Of a DNA stretch of 8,682 nucleotides, positions 8,133 through 8,682 are shown in pieces. The DNA lies in assembly GCA_024697505.1 (NCBI GenBank), contig JAILFQ010000196.1, positions 1-8,682 on the forward strand, read 5' to 3'. Below the pieces are notes generated by a model that had not been told where the DNA came from, did no database searches, and saw only the letters and a list, made by a program, of their open reading frames with translations. The stretch is from Lachnospiraceae bacterium. Lineage in GTDB: Bacteria; Bacillota; Clostridia; Lachnospirales; Lachnospiraceae. A program made the position numbers and the translations under genes. Within the stretch, counting starts at the first letter, position 1; each line of letters begins with the position of its first letter.

Positions 8133-8682
8133 AAAAACTTGACCAAATGATGGAAAAAACCTGGTTTACCAATGCATTAACAGGATGCATAGTGGTGGCT
8201 TTTTATGTGATTTTTTCCGGACTTAAGGGCGTTTTCGGAGGCATAGGTACTTTCATAGGCTATTTTTCCACAATTTTAGCCGGAGTGATGATCGCCTACA
8301 TTATGAACACTCTTGCAAAATTCTATCAAAGAACGATCTTTAAAAAGATAAAGAAGGAAAAAGTACAATGGGGTATATCTGTTTGCCTTACGGTACTTAC
8401 AGGTCTTATTTTTCTCCTGCTTTTAATAGGAATGCTTATTCCTCAGCTTATAGGCGGGGTAACACAATTTATAACCAACTTGAACGACTATGCGGATTCC
8501 TTCCAAAGCTGGATAGAAACTCTTGGTAACGGTGATACTGTAAAGCTTAGTCTGGATACCACATTTTTAACAGACGCATCGGAAACGATGGTAAACAAAG
8601 TGGTAGAGTATGTAGGGTTAAATTCCTCTAAAATCCTTAATACATCCGCAATAGTGGGAAAAGCAATAATGAACTTTTTTAT
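8129..8682 (+). CDS. AI-2E family (PerM-like) transporter, 3'-truncated by window edge
   Basis: An open frame starts at ATG 8129 and runs off the right edge after 184 full codons; family members are usually about 350-400 residues, so roughly half is missing. The protein starts MKKLDQMMEK and has three likely membrane segments at about residues 16-36, 40-63 and 81-105. These are separated by a basic loop (64-79, rich in Lys/Arg) and followed by the hydrophilic domain typical of the family between the early and later membrane helices. The text AGVMIAYIMNTL and LIGMLIPQLIGGVTQF resembles the conserved early part of AI-2E family proteins. The family was named for a proposed autoinducer-2 exporter, but some members are sodium/proton antiporters and most have no known substrate, so no substrate is assigned here. 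ATG 8129 overlaps the addA stop in an ATGA quartet, implying translational coupling. Confidence 0.87.
   Translation, partial: MKKLDQMMEKTWFTNALTGCIVVAFYVIFSGLKGVFGGIGTFIGYFSTILAGVMIAYIMNTLAKFYQRTIFKKIKKEKVQWGISVCLTVLTGLIFLLLLIGMLIPQLIGGVTQFITNLNDYADSFQSWIETLGNGDTVKLSLDTTFLTDASETMVNKVVEYVGLNSSKILNTSAIVGKAIMNFF

Noticed and set aside
1..8682. Several AGCGG pentamers on the plus strand, matching the Bacillus Chi sequence
   Set aside because: They mostly arise from frequent GCG-GAA codon pairs, a 5-mer is expected often by chance, and the Chi sequence of this host is unknown.
8129..8682. Quorum-sensing autoinducer-2 export
   Set aside because: The family name does not establish the substrate; many members do other or unknown transport, and no luxS or lsr gene is in the window.

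Overview
The window is a compact, single-strand stretch of a low-to-mid GC genome (about 40% G+C, estimated by eye). All genes are on the plus strand, with purine-rich Shine-Dalgarno sites and almost no intergenic space. The RecBCD-type enzyme is of the AddAB type with a four-cysteine iron-sulfur AddB, and the neighbours are a DegV-family protein and an AI-2E-family membrane protein. Together these fit a Gram-positive Firmicute. A Clostridia/Lachnospiraceae-like host is my best guess, but it is inferred from general protein flavour and not from a search.

Layout: positions 1-807 hold the 3' part of a DegV/FakB-like fatty-acid-binding protein whose N-terminus lies outside the window. After 22 bases comes addB (830-4381), followed by addA (4374-8132), which overlaps addB by 8 bases. 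Next is an AI-2E/PerM-family membrane protein gene (from 8129), which overlaps addA by 4 bases and runs off the right edge. No gene-free stretch reaches 300 bases; the only intergenic gap is 808-829. I see no promoter, terminator, RNA gene, mobile element or CRISPR array, so the four genes look like part of one transcript whose promoter lies to the left.

How the genes work together: AddA (UvrD-like helicase plus nuclease) and AddB (inactivated helicase fold, Chi-scanning site, second nuclease, iron-sulfur cluster) form one heterodimer. It resects double-strand breaks, degrades linear DNA and prepares 3' tails for RecA. The overlapping start and stop suggest coupled, near-equal synthesis. All catalytic motifs I checked in both subunits are intact. 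The flanking DegV and AI-2E genes have no known role in resection, so their linkage is probably an operon-neighbour effect.

I find no previously undescribed system here; this is an ordinary housekeeping region. Points worth a second look are a perfect three-copy KETGN-encoding repeat at the end of addB, a Trp-to-His difference at a likely Chi-pocket position of AddB, an A9 run early in addA, an acidic linker and a two-copy coiled-coil repeat in AddA, a variant ligand motif in the DegV protein, and translational coupling of a membrane transporter gene to addA.
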